Assembly (NCBI RefSeq): GCF_009728145.1
Contig: NZ_WOCA01000018.1
Location: 1-64,000 of the forward strand
Direction of reading: 5' to 3'
Origin: Ornithinibacillus caprae
GTDB lineage: Bacteria > Bacillota > Bacilli > Bacillales > Amphibacillaceae
Length of the DNA stretch: 64,000 nt
Made by a program: the position numbers and the translations under genes. Shown here in pieces: positions 61,101 through 64,000 of this stretch (positions are counted from its first letter, which is position 1; every line of letters starts with the position of its first letter). Under the pieces are notes generated by a model. It saw nothing but the letters and a program-made list of their open reading frames with translations. It ran no database searches and had not been told where the DNA came from.

Positions 61101-64000
61101 GCAACCACAATTTGTCCTGCCATAATAGCTGGTGTTGATGAACTGGAAGCATCTAACGTCCATTGGCCACGAATTTGACCACTAAATACATCTATTGCCT
61201 TTAACGCCCCTGTACTGTCAACCATAAACAACATACCATTACTTGAAACTGCTCCATTATTAACAGAAGTTGTTACATATCTATTCTCCCAAATTAATTC
61301 ACCTGTTTGACGATCGAATCCTTTTAAGGATGGATTGGATGCGGAGCTAACAACAACTACATCATCATAAACAACTGGTGATGCAGCTTGCGTATCCCCA
61401 ATTCCTGATGCACTCCATACTTCTTCACCACTATTTGCATCAATTGCCCATAACGAACCATTATTTCCAAAATCCGTACTAAAAGCATAGATAGTATCTC
61501 CAACAACAGCTGGATGAGATGCAAATCCTCCTCTAGAAATTTCAAATGTCCATTGCTCACTTCCATCTTGCTTGGATAATGCATACAACGTACTTCCTTC
61601 GACACTACCTAAAATTAATTGATCCCCAGCTAAAGCTGCACCAAAATAACTATCACTATTAATAGAAGTTGTCCAAATAGTGTCTCCTGTTTCTGCATCC
61701 AAAGCACTGACTACGGTCTCATCATCCGTGCTTGATGTTAAATAAAGTGATCCATTTTCATATAATGGCGTTTCATAGATAGGTAGATTGCCAGTAGTAG
61801 TTTCCCATACTACTACACCACTATCTATATTCAGTGCATACACTCTTCCATTTTGACCACCAGTAACAAACACCATATCCCCATTTATAGTAGGAGTTGA
61901 TCGGTTAAGACTTCCTGTACGAAAGGTCCATTTTTCCTCACCATTTTCTAAATCAAACGCCTGCACGTTTCCTTGGTCAGTTGTAACGACAACTGTATCT
62001 TCATTTACTGCTGGAGAAGAAAATACAACATTTCCACTTACACCTGCACTCCATGTTTCCTCTAATAACGCTAACGAAATGTCCTCTTCCGAAACCGCAT
62101 TTCTACTATTGTTATTATTAGCTGTCTGCCAATTAGAGTCGAAAGAAAGCTGACTATCTTCGACTTGAATATCTACATTAACATGTTCATTAACTAAAAC
62201 TTGTTCACCAAAGCTAGTTATACCTTTTCCAGTTACAACTAGCTGGTACTCTCCCTCAGGAACACCTTGAATAGAAAAAGTTCCACGTTCATCGGTACGA
62301 ACTGCCTCCAATGGTGTATCTTGTACCTGCACATAAGCAAAAGCAACTGGTGTACCATCTGCTTTAGTTATCGTACCTTCTATATTAAATTGATCAGCCG
62401 CAATTAATTGCCAATCGACTTCCAAGATTTCATCTTTAGCAATGGTTACTGTCCATTCACCAGTATGGTAGCCAAAAGCTTCTACAGTAACATCATGAGT
62501 TCCTTCTCTTAATTTAAATGCAAACGAACCGTCTTCAGCCACTTCCATATCCAAATTCTCTTCTTCAATAATTACTCGAGCTGGAATCGGGTCTCCATTT
62601 TCATCGGTAACCGTTCCAATCACCTCACCGGCATAGCCCGCTTCTGTTACAGCTTGATAAGCATTAATAATCCCATGTCCATACAAATCATTAGGTAAAT
62701 CACCCATATGCATCTCACTACGTGCAGTTTGTTGTAGCAACTCTCTCATTTCTTCAATACTTAAATCTGGGTTAGCTTGTAAAATAAGTGCAATGACACC
62801 GGTAGCATGTGGGGCAGCCATAGAAGTACCACTTATTGTATGATAACCATTTCCTGGCCAAGCAGAATAAATTTCATGTCCAGGAGCAGAAACTTCAGGC
62901 TTTAGATAACGCTCCCCATCCCAAAATACTGGTCCACGACTAGAAAAACTAGCGATTTGGTCATTAATATCCGTTGCACCAATTGCTAATGATTCTGGGA
63001 AACTAGCAGGAGATCCAATTGTCTGTGATCCCGGCCCATCATTTCCAGCAGCAAATAAAGGAATAATCCCTGCTGCAACCCATGCTTGGACACCTTCATA
63101 AAAATTTGTGTTATACGTATTAGAATTTCCCCATGAGTTATTTACAACGTGTGGAGCATTTGCTGGGTCTCCACCGGGAGCTAAAAACCATTGAAACGCT
63201 TGGTGAATACCAGACTCACTAGCATAACCACGGTCATCAAAAATCTTGGCTGCAATCCACTCTGCACCTGGTGCAACACCGATTGGCTCACCATCACCAC
63301 CACCAACTGCTGTTCCAGCTACATGTGTACCATGGCCATTACCATCGTGCGGAGTACCATATCCATTTCCTGAAAAATCTGCCCAAGAAGATGTATGATT
63401 CCCATCACGTCCTCGGTAATTATGGGATAAAGCCTCATGAGTACCTTCTACTCCAGTATCCATAATTCCAACAACGATTCCTTCTCCATCAACTCCATAT
63501 TGCCCCCACACATCTGGAGCATTTACTTTTTCTAATCCCCACTCTGGTAAACGAGGAGAAGAATCCTCAACTGTAACTTCTGGAACCTCGTATATTTCTT
63601 CACGTAAGATTTTTTCTACATCATCTCGCTCAGAAATTACTTTTAACGCTTCCTCTGTCACATTAGCTGCTACCCCATTAATTATCCATAATGGCTGCAC
63701 ATTTTCTACTTGCTTTTTCTTTGATAAATCATCTAATTGTTTTAATAGATTGGTCTGCGATTTTTCAGCAACATTTTGCAAATGACTTTGAACTTTTATA
63801 ATCCGTTCCGTTCGATTCGAAGCTTGTTCTGCTTCACGGAATAAACTCACTTGATCAGAGTCATCCTTCATATGGATAATCACATCGACCGTTTCTTCTT
63901 CCTCAAATGCAGCAAAGAGACCTTTCTCAACCTTACCTTCTAGTTTTTCCTCGGTTTGCTGCGATTCTTTCTCAGAGGCTTGTCCACTTTTTTCTAGTCC
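55160..64000 (-). CDS. Giant multidomain S8 serine protease (5' end outside window)
   Basis: At least 2,946 residues; the frame stays open to the right edge, so the signal peptide lies outside. Counting from the internal Met at 63883: a subtilisin-type domain follows an inhibitor-like region, with Asp142 (GIMDTGVEGTH), His184 (GNGHGTHVAGT) and Ser354 (SGTSMAAPHATG). Then come two carboxypeptidase-regulatory-like domains, a PQQ-type beta-propeller (about 61070-62130), two more such domains, and five repeats of a ThuA/glutaminase-I-like module, each preceded by two regulatory-like domains except that the first pair is counted above. An Ig-like C-terminal domain ends the protein, with no LPxTG or SLH anchor. 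Bacillopeptidase F-like in the protease part; presumably a secreted or surface enzyme. Confidence 0.92.
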   Translation of the reverse strand, partial: GLEKSGQASEKESQQTEEKLEGKVEKGLFAAFEEEETVDVIIHMKDDSDQVSLFREAEQASNRTERIIKVQSHLQNVAEKSQTNLLKQLDDLSKKKQVENVQPLWIINGVAANVTEEALKVISERDDVEKILREEIYEVPEVTVEDSSPRLPEWGLEKVNAPDVWGQYGVDGEGIVVGIMDTGVEGTHEALSHNYRGRDGNHTSSWADFSGNGYGTPHDGNGHGTHVAGTAVGGGDGEPIGVAPGAEWIAAKIFDDRGYASESGIHQAFQWFLAPGGDPANAPHVVNNSWGNSNTYNTNFYEGVQAWVAAGIIPLFAAGNDGPGSQTIGSPASFPESLAIGATDINDQIASFSSRGPVFWDGERYLKPEVSAPGHEIYSAWPGNGYHTISGTSMAAPHATGVIALILQANPDLSIEEMRELLQQTARSEMHMGDLPNDLYGHGIINAYQAVTEAGYAGEVIGTVTDENGDPIPARVIIEEENLDMEVAEDGSFAFKLREGTHDVTVEAFGYHTGEWTVTIAKDEILEVDWQLIAADQFNIEGTITKADGTPVAFAYVQVQDTPLEAVRTDERGTFSIQGVPEGEYQLVVTGKGITSFGEQVLVNEHVNVDIQVEDSQLSFDSNWQTANNNNSRNAVSEEDISLALLEETWSAGVSGNVVFSSPAVNEDTVVVTTDQGNVQAFDLENGEEKWTFRTGSLNRSTPTINGDMVFVTGGQNGRVYALNIDSGVVVWETTTGNLPIYETPLYENGSLYLTSSTDDETVVSALDAETGDTIWTTSINSDSYFGAALAGDQLILGSVEGSTLYALSKQDGSEQWTFEISRGGFASHPAVVGDTIYAFSTDFGNNGSLWAIDANSGEEVWSASGIGDTQAASPVVYDDVVVVSSASNPSLKGFDRQTGELIWENRYVTTSVNNGAVSSNGMLFMVDSTGALKAIDVFSGQIRGQWTLDASSSSTPAIMAGQIVVATQTGVKTFSSPGVLSGIIEDTQGNPVSGIARVQGTDLKAEADEEGKFELVVLPGEYDVTIGKYGLEQVHETMEFQSGYVHNKTYSLDVVQEGQLSGQIVDNRSGEAVSDVTVVIQDSGLEATTNEEGVFTFAEVFEGTYQLVLQASGYVDTKETVEVVAGQMTEVNLGLDPIDVAVLNDYDSTVSNLLNQNGIPAEESEWDTIVGELSNYEVVYLNGAYTSGGWTPDEADMDALLEEAKAQGVSVVFADTWGPNYGSIEDISEIYGDPRTLQSDHTDTRISLIIEQEHPIFGDKSVGDRVTLMNSGKATWFNGYSGRSLATLGSGRLGEVGTGVAYKPVSDDSAHLLLATHAVASWNSPTQNWLPDQHEILLNGVSYLIEDSTFGQLDGQVVDEQGNPIEARVEVLETGVHANTDGNGQFSIYHDEGVFEVEVRLSGYETQVIEVEFVHGEVRSETIELVASHEGQLTGLVTDSNSASPIGDVTVVLANADGEVIVEATTSSNGYYEFTDLAADTYTISFNHENYVLATDTFEVTGASLEVNQELTPAPSVAILGDRTYSSDNLEWILSGVNISTTNYTSISTLADEIENYDVVYFNNGSSINETNFNAFEQAADEHGVSVIYGDTYFSGGGIQHLNSLREDPALRERINVRSSAAQYVVHESHPIFGDHEPGESVNILYQNGSRVTAFDEYSGFPLADIKHEENNDSHGLGVAYKPRTGDSLELLMSGHSIALAHTGEDYTEAGLHMFVDAVIWAAYEQFNVISGSVTDENGQALDAEVTVEVNGTTLTEYTTKEDADFSIASPDGKAIVTITAYGYDTETFEIQVNESIEPLIVNMKEKSNVGALEGFVTNSALMDAVEDVHIDVIGYPREATTDAQGYYRIDVLEPGTYEVVITKDDFLQENLTVEIEPSETKSLDINLRPSPTVGIIVDAQSSSATTLAEYLENRGYHTVSMFYDDLEMLDEVDVVFANSDYNNSLIPDEDTFRDFVEALDESETSVIWTGQHGGRGSIRYLIDYLGDPGVEYRGSGSGTLTAQILEDHPIFEGVDETFEYTANSGYYYGFDEYTGTILADYDKEGVEEDGYMVGFKGRTTGSVEILLGGMTIGYGFHPEDAHFDENRERIINNAILWAIENNESFAGEIRGQVTNEREQSIQAEVTVEETGHSVMTDREGNFFLGLPEGTYTLQIDAFGHQSDSFEVTVTNGEVVEEGFVLQSENIGELTGEIRANASGDLIEGATVEVLGTPLLAETDSEGMFTLAIPEGSYEVRVTAAGYQPQSLDVTIEANETTSVHVSLQDSEAIALIGSSLNHNRLIPFLEENGYEITPFDRDEHGLVKENIADFALVIFNDSAFSMSETDFTELIDAADDAQVSMIFANQFGAGSINHLRDYYGDPESTSTGFVPNVIEYRVLEEHPIFRGYSVDDTIDVLVNEGANQQYAVFENYSGTTIADITHPEEGRIGSGLAYDFRSSNHVHVLLGSLASSSYGSPENRWTEDARTIYINAIDWALNASLGEINGVVQTAEGDPIAGATVMIEEANISVQTNDQGRYTIGVGIGEHMVSVQAIGYEPVQETVMVENVGDVVELNFTLEESEQMTLYGQVMEQSSGEGLQDVSITAEEVETGMEFTSVTDEDGNYQIAELLEGTYEVTFNKEGYHPVVETVTIENGQNTELNVTISSYNIAVLGDYKGELSSLLQENNLAAEETDWSVIDHTNLYDIIIVNSSKGTVEDMEALVQASDEHQTSLVFLDTWGTDGSIRLLGETLGNPSMDQQGYNEGDVMISGDLDHPIFAGFDTESIQVLAEKSPYATFKDYQGKIIGNVKVDSEEKGDSIAYSFRSNDHVHLLLSAFEVNNMVGPNRGWTEEGTQLFVQAVEWAKDAETELPSQPQWKKDEDEFRGNGQIVVGGKADPNTTLRIMTDGQQIAEVTTNPSGVFTTKLNLDEGTYELFAEVVREDATVRSEPMLVTVKAKAGKSR
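55445..60590 (-). repeat. Five large repeats inside the giant protease
   Basis: Approximate modules: M1 59955-60590, M2 58810-59456, M3 57690-58325, M4 56555-57200, M5 55445-56058. Each begins with a short strand like VAVLNDYDST, continues VVYxNxxx, SVIFADTWG, GSIxxLxxxxGDP, EHPIFxG, GYSGxxLA, GxGVAYKP and HVLLxxH, and ends WTxDxxxIxxNAVxWA. Between modules lie pairs of seven-strand carboxypeptidase-regulatory-like domains (GQLTGLVTDS, GYYEFTDLAADTYTISF type). The DNA repeats are diverged, so duplication is old. Confidence 0.85.

Overview
The window looks like a chromosomal segment of a low-GC, endospore-forming member of the Bacillaceae. I infer an Oceanobacillus/Virgibacillus-like organism, but the genus is not proven. 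Supporting features are strong AGGAGG-type ribosome sites, frequent TTG/GTG starts, an alpha/beta-type SASP (27991-28188), and Bacillus-type families (DUF3231, YndM, YolD, FbpB-like, AsnO-like asparagine synthetase). There is also a heme O synthase and the anaerobic PflB/PflA pair. No rRNA, tRNA or CRISPR was seen.

Layout. 1-1080: tip of an IS1182-like transposase, two hairpins, then about 36 tandem 21-bp units. 1.1-9.6 kb: HAD phosphatase, a ywr-like block (gamma-glutamyltransferase plus two half-size chromate transporters), a membrane gene broken by one stop codon, DUF3231, asparagine synthetase and a small zinc-ribbon protein. 9.7-18.5 kb: a metabolic block on the minus strand with a CitAB/CitST-like two-component system, the tripartite carboxylate transporter tctCBA, an SLC13 permease, a class-I amidotransferase hydrolase (C26) and an M19 dipeptidase. 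A candidate cre site and 9-bp tandem repeats lie ahead of tctC. 18.5-24.8 kb: an AT-rich accessory zone of orphan secreted or membrane proteins, a ResA-like thioredoxin, an IS3 remnant beside a decapitated gene, and several very small genes. 24.8-36.2 kb: GalT-like HIT protein, GGCT-like protein, Nudix, CueP-like lipoprotein, SASP, penicillin-acylase-family enzyme, pflBA with a Rex-like box, and an ArsR/SRPBCC/PhnB-like set. 36.4-37.2 kb: about 15.5 tandem 52-bp units. 37.3-52.5 kb: DUF4870, two lysine riboswitches, an NhaC-type antiporter, a hydrolase, an acyl-CoA dehydrogenase, a HAD phosphatase, an M17 aminopeptidase and CoxG. 52.5-64 kb: YciI, CtaB, YndM, a small secreted protein and one giant S8 protease gene that runs off the right edge.

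Most notable points. (1) Two closely similar lysine (L-box) riboswitches with intrinsic terminators lie 11 kb apart. One precedes a frameshifted YtcJ-like amidohydrolase, the other a YfcC-type permease plus an M20 amidohydrolase; this suggests a lysine-linked uptake and deacylation function. (2) The S8 protease (at least 2,946 residues) carries a beta-propeller and five repeats of [two carboxypeptidase-regulatory-like domains + one glutamine-amidotransferase/ThuA-like module]. (3) A dispersed two-hairpin element occurs three times (48961-49120, 44951-45086, 55016-55152), and its single-stranded linker is almost unchanged between the two intact copies. (4) Two unrelated tandem-repeat arrays (21 bp and 52 bp) sit between genes.
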